A stretch of DNA of 64,000 bases from NCBI RefSeq assembly GCF_036711975.1, contig NC_091966.1, positions 7,447,501-7,511,500 on the forward strand. Reading direction: 5' to 3'. Positions 22,666 to 35,730 of this stretch are shown piece by piece (positions within the stretch are counted from its first letter, which is position 1; each line of letters starts with the position of its first letter). This stretch comes from Onthophagus taurus (taxonomy: Eukaryota; Arthropoda; Insecta; Coleoptera; Scarabaeidae). The notes beneath the pieces were generated by a model. That model worked only from the letters and a program-made list of their open reading frames with translations. It was not told where the DNA came from and did not search any database. A program made the position numbers and the translations under genes.

Positions 22666-24480
22666 AATTCAATGTCCGAATAGGCTATCTCGGAAACAAG
22701 AGTTAGAAAAAAAGTAGCTTACATGTCTTGATCTCTTTTTTTAAATAAATTCCAATGTCGAAAACCTCAAAGCGCTATCGTCTTTTATTTTTCGCCTAGA
22801 AGCCAAAATTGAAAATATCGTAAAACCAGCAAGTGCAATTATCTTGGTTATTATTATAGGTGGAGTATTATAACTAAGACATTATATGGACACTTTTTTA
22901 CAGAGAATTTGATGACGTAGTCAAAAAAATTTTTTCGGTTTTAGATTTTGAGATATCATTATTTTCGTTTTTTTAAGTGGAAACAACCACTGATTCTCTT
23001 ATTAAATTTGTTATTTTCTTGTGATTACAAAAATAGACAGGTCTATTTCTTATTGTTTTAGAATAAAGCTAAAAATAACCTTTTTTTTTAGTATCGTGGA
23101 AGAAATTAAATTTACAGTTTCCTGTAAATTACGGTATTATATCTAGAAATTAAAAAAAACATATTTCTCCAATCCAAAACAATGTAATCCATTAAATATT
23201 CCCGTATTAACAGTTGGTGTAATAAACATAATTATTTCTTTTAAATACAAGAAAAATTATACTCCGTAATTTAAAGCCGAGAAAAACTTAAAATCAAAAT
23301 AACTCGAAAACGAAAAACGCTAGGTACCAATAACGTTTATCAAAGTCAACTTATTTTTTCGCATATAATTAAAAGGTGCAATAAAAACTATAGCATTCCA
23401 TTTAAAATAACGAAGTTGTGGTCTACTTCCGGGGGAGCGGAAGTGACCACCATCTTGAAAATACTTTAGATCGAAAGATCGGTATGAACCTCCTATATAA
23501 ACTAAATTTCAGAAACGTAGATACAATGGAACAGAAATGAAACGGGTGTTGCTGACTTTTTGGCGGACACTGTATACACTGGGTTAATTAATTATCGTAA
23601 CCCACGTGACCTGTGTAATATTGGCTGCATATCTCAATACGTAGTGGTAGCTTGGATAATTTTAAATTAGTACCCAGATGTTGACAGCTGATCGAACGTT
23701 ATTGTTGTGTGAGTTTCGGTATTTTCTTTGTTCTTTAACCGTTTCTTGCTGCCTTTATATTTTTCGAAACAGTTCTTTTTAGAACTATCGTTGTTTGTAG
23801 CGCTTACTTTAAGCGATAAGTCAATAAACAAATCAAAATAACCACTACTTTCAACATTAATTTCAATCCAAGGGTACACTAAAAATTATTTTAAATAAAA
23901 GGACAGAAAGTTAGACATTTTTTTATATTTAAAATATATTTTAAACAGCTTTTAAAGTTAATGAATTGTCGCCATCGTTTTTAGGAACTTTCATCGCGTC
24001 AATACCAATCTGTGATATTGGTTGGATATCGTAGAAAAATGAACGCATATGGCGCCATCTGTTGGGGATATTTTAGAATTATTCAGCTAAGAAGCGAACC
24101 ACTAGAATACAGGTTGGATTGGATTTATATATAAATGCTCCAACCACAGTTTGGAAAGTGTTTGGAGCCACTATGTGGCTCCAATTAACGTTCCGACTGG
24201 TTGGGAATCCCTCAGATGCAATTACCTATGGCAATTACACCTGTCAAATAATGCCGGACATTTGAATATCACTGCATCATATGACATGTGAGATTGCATC
24301 TGACGAGCTTCCAACAACTTATAAAGTTAGTTGAAACAAAGCTATAATGTCATTATAATCTAATTATTTAATCATACCATTATTACTTTATTATACTCTT
24401 ACCGAAAAATCACTTTAAAATGACGTTTTCATCTGTCATTCTGAACAAACTTCAACTTTATAAGTTAAAAGTTGAAGTTA
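22666..24480. other. Repeat-derived intergenic DNA
   Basis: No gene is supported. At about 23574-23650 there is a partial copy of the MITE family seen at 7534 (GGTTAATTAATTATCG). A fragment resembling that MITE's centre (CAATACC, CTGTGATATTGGTTG) appears at about 24002-24030. The ORF at 23667-23879 (-) has no recognisable features. Confidence 0.4.
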
Positions 24481-24498
24481 GCGGCAAATTTAAAAATA

Positions 24499-24540
24499 TA
24501 ACCCTTGTTTATAGATATACATAGTTATTCAACCGATGTT
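24499..24540 (+). repeat. ~37-bp repeat, inverted copy at about 27475-27515
   Basis: Both copies share CTTGTTTATAGATATACATA followed by GTTATTCAACCG, in opposite orientation 3 kb apart. They could be ends of a larger insertion or two copies of a dispersed repeat. The 107-codon ORF at 24784-25107 between them has no recognisable feature. Confidence 0.5.
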
Positions 24541-25215
24541 AGTTTGTGCACATGATACCCAGATGGCAGGGTAATTTATGTGTCGCCATTCATAAAAATT
24601 TAAATTTTACTATACGCGCCCTAACGTATTACTACGAAAAACGTAAAATAAGTTACATATATTTTAGTATTTCTTGCATAGAAAAAAATCGGTAATGTGT
24701 CCTTCGAGAATAATACCGAATTGTTGGAGACTATTCGTCGGTAGGTACGGATTTGTAGACGCCAAATTTTTTTAAGTAGGTGTATGAACAGGTTTTATGG
24801 GAGGAAACCAACTGCGTTAAATCTTTTTAAGAAGTTTGTTTTAAAGATTATATTTTATATACCGAGTCATTCAAATTGCGACTACCTAATAACTCATAAA
24901 ACATCAATTTTATCAAAAAAGTTTCAGATAAAACTTTCATCGTATAAAGGCGGAAAGTATTCTGAACGATTTTTATTGCATATTAAAAGCGCCATCAATA
25001 TTTTTCAATTGTTAAGTATGCTTTTCAAAGGCTACATATTTTTTGATAAGCATGGTGAAAAGTTACCTATAATCCCACAAAATATATTAACTGCCCAACG
25101 TCGTTAGTAATTCATTTCACGTAACCAATAAGAATTTTCTAGTAACCAATAAAGCATACTTGTATCTAATAAGAAAATGAAATTGGCTTTTGGATATCAT
25201 TTTCCTAAAGCTCTT

Positions 25216-25848
25216 GATGCAAAGACGTCTGTCAAGTTGGCACTACATCTTGCGATTTAAATAAAAAAAACTATTGCATTAATTGTCGTTTAATTAGTTG
25301 TAATTTGTCGTAAAGTTTACAAATTTGTCGCGTCCTTTTTTATAAACAATATTTGATATATTGCATTTTTGAGGTAGTGCTAACTTCTTGACAGTGGGAA
25401 TTTATGGTAAAGAGTGGAGATAACAAAAAACTAATGACGTCATAAATTGTCGCTTAATTTGCTGTAATTTGTGGTAAACTTTACAAATTTGTCCTTTTTT
25501 ATAAACAATATTAGCTGTACCCCGCGCGCGTTGATACGCCACCAACTAAAATAAATTTGAAGGAAAGAAATGCAATAATTCAAATATTGTTTATAAAAAA
25601 GGATGCGACCAATTTGTAAACTTTACGACAAATTACAACTAATTAAGCGACAATTTATGACGTCATTAGTTTTTTGTTGTCTCCACTCTTTACCATAGAT
25701 TCCCACTGTCAAGTTAGCACTACCTCAAAAATTATTCATAAAAATTACAACAAAATTACACAACAAATTAAGCGGTAATATAATTAATGCATAGTTTTTT
25801 TATTCAAATCGCAAGATATAGTGCCAACTTGACAGACGTGATGCAAAG
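25216..25848. mobile_element. Foldback element, 615 bp, with 9-bp target duplication (Mutator-like)
   Basis: The element occupies 25225-25839, begins ACGTCTGTCAAGTTGGCAC and ends with the inverse. Both flanks carry the 9-bp duplication GATGCAAAG (25216-25224 and 25840-25848). The arms are nearly 300 bp, imperfect, and share CACTCTTTACCATA-like and CGCTTAATT-like blocks. A 9-bp duplication is characteristic of Mutator-like elements. The non-repeated centre is about 60 bp with a small GC-rich patch (CCCCGCGCGCG). No coding capacity. Confidence 0.85.
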
Positions 25849-26300
25849 AGCGTATGGGTGAAATTTATGGCAATGTAAAAATCTAAGTACACCGCGTGGG
25901 GTACAGCAGAGTCATAAGAAATTACGCGTGAAGAAATATATGGATTATTACAAACAGCAGCTTAAACATTGAATTTCTTGTAGCGCCTTTTTCTCTATTG
26001 AAGATCTTACACAAGATAGGATGTTTCTGTCTAGAAATCTTTGTTTGAATAAATTTTGGGCATAATTAGTATCTCTGCCTGCTCCATAAACAAAAGTCAT
26101 TTTAGTTTTTTCAGCAATCGTGTCCCTTTCCATGCATAATTAAAATAAGCAATAAAGTTACTATTTTACAACATAAGTAATTTGTAATTTGCAATTATAA
26201 GTAGTTAGCAGGATTTGTTATGTTTTTTGTTATTATGTATTCATGATTTTCATTATGTTCAGTTAACACAATAAAGTCACCTTAAAAAAGTTCATTAATA

Positions 26301-26933
26301 TACAGGTGTTTCTAAATTAATGCGAAAGATTTCAAAGAGTGATTTTTCAGCAAAAATTAAGGAGAGTCTTTCATATAAGTTTTTGTTCAAAACCTCTTCC
26401 CCACCGAGTTACAGTACTCTAAAGTTAGGAAAAAAAATTGTTTTTATTTAATAAATCCATTATGGAGGAATTTAGAAGATTGAAATTTGGCAGATAACTG
26501 TTGTTAATAAAAACCCGAAAATGTTATTACAAGAGGCTGAAAAAATCAATCCCATAATAGTTTGCATTAGAACTTTTTAATACGTCTACATTTTTCTATT
26601 TAAAAACTTTTTAAAAATTTAAATAGTGGGATTCAATACAGAACTTTTTTGTCTCTTAACATTTTCTCCTAAAATTGTTAGTTTGATCACAAAAAAATAA
26701 AAATAATATACAGGCTCAAGTGAATTAATTCAGAGATTGGTTATTATGAGTCAAAGAAGTGAAGTTATGCCAAATTAACAATTAACAAAGTTGCAGATTT
26801 TTCCCTTAATTATTATTAGATCAATAACTTGGAGGAGAAGGGGTTTTGAACAAAAAGTTATATGAAAAACACCCCGTAATTTTCGCTGAAAAATCATCCC
26901 TTGAAATCTCTCACATCAATTTAGAAACACTCG
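26301..26933. mobile_element. ~630-bp TIR element without coding capacity
   Basis: The left end reads ACAGGTGTTTCTAAATTAAT; the right end is the inverse of CGAGTGTTTCTAAATTGATG. The arms extend inward through TTTTCAGC and GTTCAAAACC blocks. TTAATA occurs at both flanks (26295-26300, 26934-26939) and may be the target duplication. Confidence 0.65.
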
Positions 26934-26939
26934 TTAATA

Positions 26940-29500
26940 AAATCAGAAATACATACTTCGTTTTTATTTATTTAATTGATTCTAATTAATATTTCTTAAT
27001 TTTCGTATTTGTATTTTAACCAAAAAATTCTCAACGACGAAATAATAAAGAACGAATTTATATACGTGAAATCGTTTATCCAAACTCGAGTAGTTGCAAA
27101 AAAACTTTGTTTATACTACCTACTCGTTTGATATGTGGAGGAACGCTCGGCGCTACCACGTCTGGAATTAAGTCTGCAATAGGACGAACAAAAATCAAAA
27201 CGCACCATTTAATTAGCAAGGCAATTTTTGGTTCACTGTTATAAAAAAGGACAGATATTTTTTTAAATATTTAGATGTAATGTTTAAAGTAATTAAATAT
27301 TTTATATGTTAAACAATTTCGTGTTCAATCACATAAATTTAATTAATCTTTTATTCTGAGTATGCAACTTCTACTACAAGTTGGATTTCCAATTTTATTC
27401 AATTCATTCATAAATGATGTTTTTCTCGTTTGCCGTTAGAGGCAGCACGAGCTAGAGCAACCCAACTCGACCGGTTGAATAACTATGTATATCTATAAAC
27501 AAGGATATAACACGAATTAGAATCTATACTTTTTAAATTAAAAGAATGATACTGGTAATAATTGTTATTGCTGTCTCTCATCATTCCCACTATTAATAAT
27601 AAAATTGTTAGTTTAATTAAATTATTTCAGTATAGACGCTAGTGCCATCTTACGGTGGGATTTCGACATACAATCATTGACTATTTTATACCAGACTGCT
27701 AACCGCTACGTAAAAATTGGTAACGCGTAGAGTGTTATTTTTGGATTTGTCCGCTATGGGGGCGCTGGTGGATTTTATAATAATAATGGATATGATTAAG
27801 AGATGGCAGCACTATTTTTGATTTATATAATAAAAATTGTTTAGTATTTCTTTTTTAATTAATAAATAAAATTTTATTGTATGAAAACATTATACGTTTT
27901 CCGTAAAAACCGGTTGTTTCTACCAGTTTATTTTCATTAAAAAATAATATTAATTTTTAGAGAAATTTTTTCAATACTTTGAACAATTTTACGAGTTGTT
28001 CTATCTGATTTCAAGTTAAGTACGTGGGGAAATCCCGAGATAACTAACAGGTTGTTTCCACCAGTTTCTACGGAAAAAGTTGGTAAAGGCGGGCTTAACG
28101 TCGCAGGCGGAGTTTATTTTAGTTTATTTGCTTTAAATATCTATAATTATTATTTAAAACTAGTTATTAAACCTAAAATTATTGGTCTTTAATTGTAAAC
28201 AAGCTTTATTTTTTATTAATATTTTGAAATATTTAGTAATTAGACAAGGGGTTAAAAGGCACGGAAACAAAATATATTAAAAGGTCGAGCTTGAGCGGAG
28301 AGTAGAGGATTTCCATTAAAGTCCATCCTAAATAAAATATTGAAACATTTATTATAGTACTTGAGGTAGAGGTACTTCAGATAGAGATACTTGAGGTAGT
28401 GATAGAGGTACTTGAGATAGAGATAGAGGTACTTGAGGTAGGGGTACTTGGCTAGAGATACTTCAATGAAGTGGCGAACCAGTTCGCGTATCGTGTAGAT
28501 CTAGCTTTATACAAGCATATGTTGTATTTTCTAAGAAGAAAACCTTTCGGATGAAGAACGCATCCCTGGAAGAGCTAGAGGTCGAGCTAGAGAGATAAAG
28601 ATAAATAAATAAATAAACAAAGATAAAATTATTCTTAATTTTTAAAATGTTATTTTCTTTGAAATTAATGTCTTTTTTATATATGACTCTTTATCCAACT
28701 CAACGAGGCCTGCATTTTTGTCTCCCATGGTAACAATACGATTTTCTATTTTAATTTTATGATTCAGATTTTTAATGATGCGAAGAATTAATTTAGTATG
28801 GAAAGATTTTATGTTGACGTTCTTATTCCCACTCGTTTTCCCTCACTCTTTCGCCTTTATCATCTGGCGAACGTTCCTTATGACCTTCAGTCCAATTTCA
28901 TCCCTCATCATGTTGACTCAAGTTATTTAATTTTAAAGGAAATTTTAACGTGTTAATTGTAAGTTTAAAAATTTTCTTTCTTTTTTGATTTCTTATATTT
29001 AGTTATTATGGTTCTTTCTCTACCGGTTTGGTAATTTGTTTTGTCGTTAATTTTTAACATTTATTTTTAAACACTTTGAAAAACGAGATTTACGATGAAT
29101 AGAAAAACGCCATTTTAATTTTTTGGATTTTTCAATTTACTCTTCAAGTTTTTTTACATTTCAATTTTTCGTAAACGGAATCTTTTTGAAGAAATACTCT
29201 GAAACAATACTCTCTTCACTCTCGATGCTCCTACACCGACGGTAATTATATATATTTTTTATCTGTGTTTTTGTTATATCTAAATGTTCCTTAGTCTTGC
29301 CTGAAGAAGAACGATAATCGTTCGAAATCTTCGAAGATAGCACCGAAATAAAATATTTTCATTGTTTATACGACTTTTAATTTTTTTTAGCAGCAAAAAA
29401 CCATACAACTTACCTGGAAAAAAACCACCAAATCGATAATAGAGGCATCTCCAATAGGCCCCAAGATCAAGAAAACCTTAATTCCTCGGGAAAAATCAAG
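26940..29500. other. Gene-free AT-rich stretch with a minisatellite
   Basis: No gene is recognised. It contains the inverted 37-bp repeat near 27475-27515, a minisatellite near 28345-28465, and a short (ATAA)n near 28600. The 60-codon minus ORF at 29161-29343 is unsupported. Confidence 0.4.
28345..28465. repeat. Short minisatellite built on GAGGTACTTGAGATAGA
   Basis: Five or six imperfect copies of GAGGTA(G)GGTACTT(G/C)AGATA-type words occur head to tail. The phase is interrupted, so this is slippage-type sequence. No coding or regulatory role is evident. Confidence 0.7.
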
Positions 29501-29515
29501 CAGGTGCCCCAACCT

Positions 29516-29690
29516 CTATGGTCTGCCCAAAATCCCCTCCCTCAGGAAGGCTGCTCCGGATCGGAGACGGTGTAGGACCGTTTTCCAAGTGGCTGACAAG
29601 TGCAGGGCGTCATCTCTCTTGTTGAAGGTACCGTTCTTCTCTATTTCGATGGACTCGCGGATGAGTCTGGTGCTCCAATGTGGAACGTTG
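29516..29690 (-). pseudogene. Retroelement C-terminal fragment (possibly Penelope-like)
   Basis: The minus-strand frame ends with STRLIRESIEIEKNGTFNK then RDDALHLSATWKTVL and a stop. A (R)xIRE(S/A)IEI...N.(D/E)D...LS..W...L tail after a GIY-YIG domain is typical of Penelope-like elements, but no GIY-YIG or reverse transcriptase is present here. A foldback element begins just where the homology ends, so it may have been truncated by that insertion. Confidence 0.4.
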
Positions 29691-30167
29691 GCTATTTCCA
29701 TATCTGAAGCTGCTAGTTTTCCATATATACATATACATAGAATAATCATGCAAAATAATTTGATATTAAAATAGTATTATTTAAGTGTTTGCCTAACCTA
29801 TCCTTTGATATGGACTCCCTCAGCTGATAGAATGAGAGTCATTCGGCTTGCGCATACTAATGCTCTGATCTCAATGAGAGTTAGTACTTTCATGGAGGCA
29901 TTGTCGTTAGCGAGGCTTACAAACCCTCCAGCATGCCTATGAAGTGGGTATATTTGCATCATGGTTATTTTCCACGTGGAATAATAGGATTGATATGCTG
30001 TATGCCCAAGCCGAATGACTCCCATTCTGTCAGCGGAGGAGTCGATATTAAAGGATAGGTTCGGCAAACACTTAAATAATACTATTTTAATATTCAATAA
30101 TTTTGCACGAATTTTCTATTTATATGGTACACTGGCTCAAGATATAGAAGTATTCAATATATTTTCC
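29687..30167. mobile_element. Foldback element, copy 1
   Basis: Inverted arms of about 160-170 bp share TTCCATATCTGAAGCTGCTAG, written here from the left side only in part (TTCCATATCTGAAGC), then CAAACACTTAAATAATA, CCTATCCTTTGATAT and GAATGAGAGTCATTCGG. The centre is about 120 bp. A second copy lies about 750 bp away at 30440-30960. No coding capacity. Confidence 0.7.
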
Positions 30168-30439
30168 ACGAGGAATTATAATAAAAATTGCATATATACG
30201 TATAACTAAAATATTCGTGCAAAATAATTTGATATTAAAATACTATTATTTAAGTGTTTGCCTAATCCACCATTTAAATGACTCCACGTATCTACCGACT
30301 GGAAGTCTGGCCCCTAGTTAGAAAAAAAATAATTTTGATTAAATTCGCTATAACTAAAGAACGGTTTAACCGATTTTAATGTTCTATATCTCAAACGAAA
30401 GCTTGCGTCTGGCTGAATAATTATGTGTAAAGGATATTG

Positions 30440-30960
30440 AACACTTCCATATCTGAAGCTGCTTGTTTTCCATATGTATATGTAAATAGAATAATCATAC
30501 AAAATAATTTGATATTAAAATAGTATTATTTAAGTGTTTGCCTAACCTATCCTTTGATATGGACTCCCCCGATGATAGAATGAGAGTCATTCAGCTTGCG
30601 CATACTACATATCAATGCTATTATTCCACGTGGAAAATAACCATGATGCTCTGATCTCAATGAGAGTTAGTACTTTCATGGAGGCATTGTCGTTAGCGAG
30701 GCTTCCAAACCCTCCAGCATGCCTATGAAGTGGGTATAGTTGCATCATGGTTATTTTCCACGTGGAATAATTGGATTGATATGCTGTATGCCCAAGCCGA
30801 ATGACTCTCATTCTGTCAGCGGAAGGAGTCGATATCAAAGGATAGGTTCGGCAAACACTTAAATAATACTACATATTTTAATATTAAGTTATTTTGCATG
30901 ATTATTCTATTTACATATACATATGGAAAACTAGCAGATTCAGATATGGAAGTGTTCAAT
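30440..30960. mobile_element. Foldback element, copy 2
   Basis: Begins ATTGAACACTTCCATATC and ends with the inverse, with arms of about 170 bp matching copy 1. Its centre contains a GGTTATTTTCCACGTGGAAT palindrome-like segment that appears twice, once inverted (near 30625 and 30750). The same direct order in both copies suggests a tandem duplication or two nearby insertions. Confidence 0.75.
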
Positions 30961-31833
30961 ATATTTTCCACAAGGAATAATATTTTTAATATTTTAATAA
31001 TAATATTTTATTTCTCCATTTTACAAAAAAGCATAGAGTGCGTCAATTTAACAATAATTACATTGTGATATAATACAAATTGAATTCAAACATTAAATTG
31101 GAAAAACATGTCAATGGTATATATCGGATTTTCCGTGACAATAGCTTTCAGTCTCCTCCGGAATCTTGGAACTGGCAGATTCTTTAAACATGATTCTTCT
31201 CTCGTTTGTGCCCATAGTTTAAGCTAGATTTACGCTAAGTTTTCTTTATTTATTCTCGTTTTCCTCACCATTACCGCTAATAAGAATTTTTTATTTTTAT
31301 TTTAGTACCTAAATTAGTTTATGTAAGTAGTCGTTATTAGAGTATATGCGATAAGATAATTTATAATAATTAGTATTGTAGCGTCTATGTTCGAATATAT
31401 GCCTTAAATATTGTATTTTTTCTTTAATTTATTTAAATAGATTATATTTATTTATTTCTTTCATAATTTGTTTCAATAGTTGATCCCACGGTTAAGCACG
31501 GAGGCCCTAGCGTTTGCTTTACATAACTTTTATTTTATTTAATTTTTTTTTCTTTAATAGATGCGTGCGCCAATTCACGCCATCAAATCACTAAAGAAGT
31601 AAAATGTTTATTAGTCCTACTTCATTTTGGTGCGTTTTTAAGATTCTTTCTAAGGAGAATTTTAAATAGTAATGATTGTATCTTAGTAACACCAATGAAC
31701 TTTATGTATTAATTGTTAGCTATCGACCCTTAAACATTAAACCCTTGAGCAAAGTGAAAGCATTTTATTCCTCGGATAATTAGAGAGATGAAGAAAACTT
31801 TTTCAGGTGCTATTTCTTTGATGTCATTTAGAT

Positions 31834-31836
31834 ACA

Positions 31837-31870
<34 letters not shown>

Positions 31871-32127
31871 GTGACGTCCTTTGAGGTCGGGGCTAATTGA
31901 TCGTCTCTTTTCTTATTATGACTCTATCTCACTTATCTACATTTATTCTCTTTTTGAGAATAAACAGTGCGTGATGCAATCCAACATATACAGTTGCCGA
32001 TTTTATACATATGGTTAGCAATCTGGAGTAGTATAATCAATGATACAATCAGTCCCAAGTTCTCCTATCAAAGATCGCTGGGGTGGTTGCATACTTTGTC
32101 GGTAGGATCATTAATTAACACACTGTA
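31834..32127. mobile_element. Small MITE with a (TA)n run near its left end
   Basis: The ends are ACAGTGTG and CACACTGT flanked by TA. The right end (ATTAATTAACACACTGTA after GTTGCATACTTTG) matches the MITE family at 7534. A (TA)13-like run lies at about 31842-31868. The left end is interrupted by the microsatellite. Confidence 0.5.
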
Positions 32128-32307
32128 TATGTATGTATGTTATTGCAATGGTAACTAGGTTACTGTTAAATTAGAATTAATATAACTAAAAAAATTGAGC
32201 TTTATATTAAACTTCAAAAAGAAACATACAATTTGTAGTAAAAAAATAAAACGATCAAAAATCTTTTTATAACTTATTTATTAACTCAGAAGATAAAAAA
32301 ACATTAC

Positions 32308-33567
32308 TTAGACCATCCTTCTAAGTAACTCATTAATTTTGTCTTCCCTGTTACCAAAATCACCACCCTCAACATAGTGATTTGTCTTCTTGCGCCATCC
32401 TCCAGTAGGTGTATTAAGCTAAAAAAAAAAAAAATAATTATAAACTTTAAAAATATTTTTATTAATATTCTTACCTTGAATGGCCAGAGGAAGTTAGAAG
32501 CATACTTGAACTTTGGTCCAACAGTAAAGATTTCATGAATCAAATCTTCAACACAAATGATGTTCGAAGCACCCAATTTATCTTCAATAATTTGATTGCT
32601 AGTGATTGGAATACGATGTCCCTTCACTTTCCCAAAACCACGTTTGTAAATCAATTCTCTAACTGATTTCAAATTAGGGTAACCCCAAGTTATGTAAGGT
32701 TCGCAAATACGAAGCATGTTAATCGTGGCTTTATTTAATTTAATGAAAACTCCATTGTTGATTTGGCGGAGACGGAAAAGTTGAAGAACTTTCCTTACTT
32801 TTGGAGCAACCTTATTGATACTAGAAATAAATAAAAATTAGAATACACTTAATTTAAAACTAGATTCATTTAAATTTAGATTATTGTTGTTAAAGATTAA
32901 AAAGCTATAACTAAAAATACAACCTCAAAGTATTCTTTAACAACAAAACATTATGATTTTGGACAGCATGGAAAATAAACAATAATAATTTCATTGCTTA
33001 TTTTGAAAAATGTCCAATTTTTTCTTATAAATTAACCATAAAAGTTGAACTTACCCTCTGATACGAATTACAAAGGCCAATTTAGCTTCACCAGGAATAT
33101 AATAATTTCCACGAGTCCTAGCTTGTCTTGCAAGCCTAATTTCGTCCCTTTCTCTCAATCTGTACTCTTTAACATACTCTTCAGCACGTTTAAAGATAAG
33201 TTTCCTCTTTTTAATATCATCAGTTTTCTTCTTGATAATCGATTTTTTCAAGCCTTGTTTAATCGCCAAACGCTTCTTACGCCTTTTCAATACGGATTCT
33301 GGTACGGCGGGTAATCCCTTTGCCGTTTTAACGGGCTTCGCCTTTTTATCCCTACAAAAATATAAGTTTTTGAGGTTAAGTACGGAAACGTCAACATGTT
33401 CCTTAGAATAATGTTTGTTGTGAGGATGAAAAATTTTAAAATATGGTTTGAAACGAAAAGGGGGTGAAGTAAATTAATAAAGGAACTGGTTTAGATATTA
33501 ATTAAAGTTATAAATATAAAGATGTTTGAAGATTTTTAAGAAAAAAATTTACTTACACGGGCGCCAT
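32308..33567 (-). CDS. RpL7: Ribosomal protein L7 (uL30), 4 exons
   Basis: Exons on the minus strand: 33567-33557, 33351-33055, 32820-32475 and 32418-32308 (765 nt, 254 residues). All phases match and splice sites are canonical. The protein starts [18 protein letters not shown], then a lysine/arginine-rich N-terminal region (L30_N, about 15-90) and the L30-like fold (about 95-250). Hallmarks include [34 protein letters not shown] and the C-terminal [19 protein letters not shown]7 is a 60S subunit protein essential for translation. Length is as expected for animals (about 250). The ATG sits in a one-codon-scale first exon, normal for this family. I looked for C/D-box snoRNA motifs in introns 1 and 2 and saw none convincing. 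No sign of a processed or broken copy. Confidence 0.97.
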
Positions 33568-34680
33568 GATGTGCCTTGTTATAGAAGAACTTTTGTTTGG
33601 AGCTAACTTCACACGCGGTCGATCTTGTCAGGGTGACCAACATAAAGTTAGTGAATAAAAAAAGTACCTATATAATTGGTGAATATAGTTAACTATATTA
33701 TACTTACTACTTACTTTAGTTGTTAATTATTAAAGTAATAATGTAAAAAGTAAGTTTATAGTATTTGGGATTAATTATAAACACAAATTTTTATTAAATA
33801 CACGGGCTGAAATATAGATGGCGATAGTGTGATAAGTGGTTGATAGTTGACAAATTGTTTATTTTTTTTATTAATTAATTAATTAATTATATTTGAATTA
33901 AATTGGGTTATTAAACTACAAAAGTTAAAGTTTATTTAATAAATAATAAATAAGATTGTTTTCAATACATAAAATGTTCACATCAAATACGCATAAAAGG
34001 TTTCTCCTATAAATTTAATGGAAAAAGTTATAGCATAATAATACTGTACTTTTATATCTCATTACTTCGTTTAGTTTAGCTTTATTTAAGGTAAGTGGTT
34101 AGATATTCTAATTAATTATTTAAATATTAACCGTACGTAAGTAGCTCAGTCAAAGCTAAATCATAAAAAAGTCGTTAAAAGACCACCAACATTTTATTGG
34201 TTTTATCTAAAATAATTTCTTTATAAATCTTTAGTAAATTAATTTAGTTTTGCATAATAATTATTGAAAGATCTTTTCATTAATTCATTATTAATCGATT
34301 TAATTAACTAATTATAAGTTGTCAATTTTGACGTTTTAATTGTCAAATTTGACACTTATAACTGATGAATTAATTTAAACTGTTTTGCTTAATTAATATC
34401 TTTCAGGTACTCCTATTTTTGACTTACAATTAGTAACTGAAAGAAGTAGAGTTGACCATTTGGAAGTTTAAACTGTTGCATCGGACCTGCTTGAACTAAT
34501 CGTTCAAGCTGCAGGTAAGATAGAGTAAAATATCTTGCCATACAAATGGTATCTGCGTTGGTTTAAAGAAACTCAGACAATCATTCTGTAAACTTATTTT
34601 GAAGAAAGAATAACGTCTTAAACTATAGCAAGAACTCAAATCGTAATTTTTAATGAATTTATCAAAGTCGAAAAATTCTT
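33568..34680. other. RpL7 upstream region
   Basis: Up to about 33640 this is RpL7 5'UTR and promoter. On the minus strand the pyrimidine-rich TTCTTCTATAAC lies about 25 nt before the ATG and could be the 5'TOP/TCT start, since ribosomal protein genes use polypyrimidine initiators. Beyond it is AT-rich DNA with nothing recognisable. Confidence 0.45.
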
Positions 34681-34699
34681 TATTTATGCAGAAGTATAT

Positions 34700-35730
34700 T
34701 CAAACGGAGTGTTAGTACTAAATAGACCTTGAATCTTGTTCTTCAAACATGTTTTTTTATCTTTAGAAAGATCAAGTCCATTAAAACAGTCCAAAAAGCA
34801 ATTTTTGCCTGCATCTTTATTCACTTTTCTTTTCCATAGATTGAGTTTCGAAAAGCTGATATTTTTTCCGTTGATATCAAAAGGGACAAAAGTGTTACTT
34901 TAATATGTCATCTTTGTATTCTTCTTCTTTAAGGAAAATAAAAATTTCTTGTCGCAATTCAATGTTCGGGTCTTACACACAGTTTTTTAGGAAAACCTTG
35001 GCTTGATTGGACGAGATTTTATAAAATTTATGTCATTTCCCATACATTTTAAAACCTGATTCAGTGCAGAACCTACAATTAAATATTTTATTGCAAGCGT
35101 TTTTCTAAGAATAATGCAATGGGTTTGCAGTACATTTCGTGATTTGCTTCGAATAAGCGTCTGTAATCCATCAATACGAACACCAACGCATTTAGGCCAA
35201 TTCAAATTATTTTCAGATACGAATGTATCAAGAATCTCCAATAGGTCTTGCTTCTTTGCACCTGCAATGATATATTTACAAAACAGGAGGTGCTTTTTAA
35301 TGTTATTCTATAAATTAATGTTATTCATCTATGAATTATTCATAGCATATCAAATAAGCATCCTTATTATTATCTGTAGCTTCATCTAACTGCAATTTAA
35401 ATTCGACTTCTTCATTTTTTCAGTTATTTGTCGTTGATATCCTCTATTCATCTACAGCATTCGGCAGAATAAGTTCTTTTGCCATGATGTGAGACTTTTA
35501 TCTTTTCGCGATTATGCAATTCACCTTGTAAGATGCTAGCAAAGCTTCTTTCGTATTAATGCAGTTTTAAAAAATGTATTTTTTGTTGTTTTATATCTTT
35601 TCGCATCCAGGCAAAAAAATACGACGTTTGCCAACCATGCTGTGGTGTTTAGCTTCTAAATGACGCTTCAATTTGCTTGGAAGCATACACTCCATTCCCA
35701 AATGTTCGTTGACGTAAAACCAAACTATAA
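34700..35730 (-). pseudogene. Degenerate hAT transposase (ZBED5/FAM200-like)
   Basis: Minus-strand frames give, in transposase order, a BED zinc-finger remnant (SKLKRHLEAKHHSMVG, about 35640-35730), then ENNLNWPKCVGVRIDG, LIRSKSRNVLQTHCIILRK and NDINFIKSRP (34987-35241). A C-terminal part with FSKLNLWKRKV follows (about 34800-34860). This order and wording match the hAT-derived SCAND3/ZBED5/FAM200 group. Stops and deletions remove much of the catalytic domain. No terminal repeats were identified. Confidence 0.75.

Noticed and set aside
24784..25107. 107-codon ORF as a gene
   Set aside because: It has an ATG but no recognisable domain, lies in repeat-rich DNA and has no promoter or polyadenylation support that I can see.
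32821..33556. Intronic snoRNA in RpL7
   Set aside because: RpL7 introns often host snoRNAs, but I found no convincing C/D boxes with terminal pairing or H/ACA layout.
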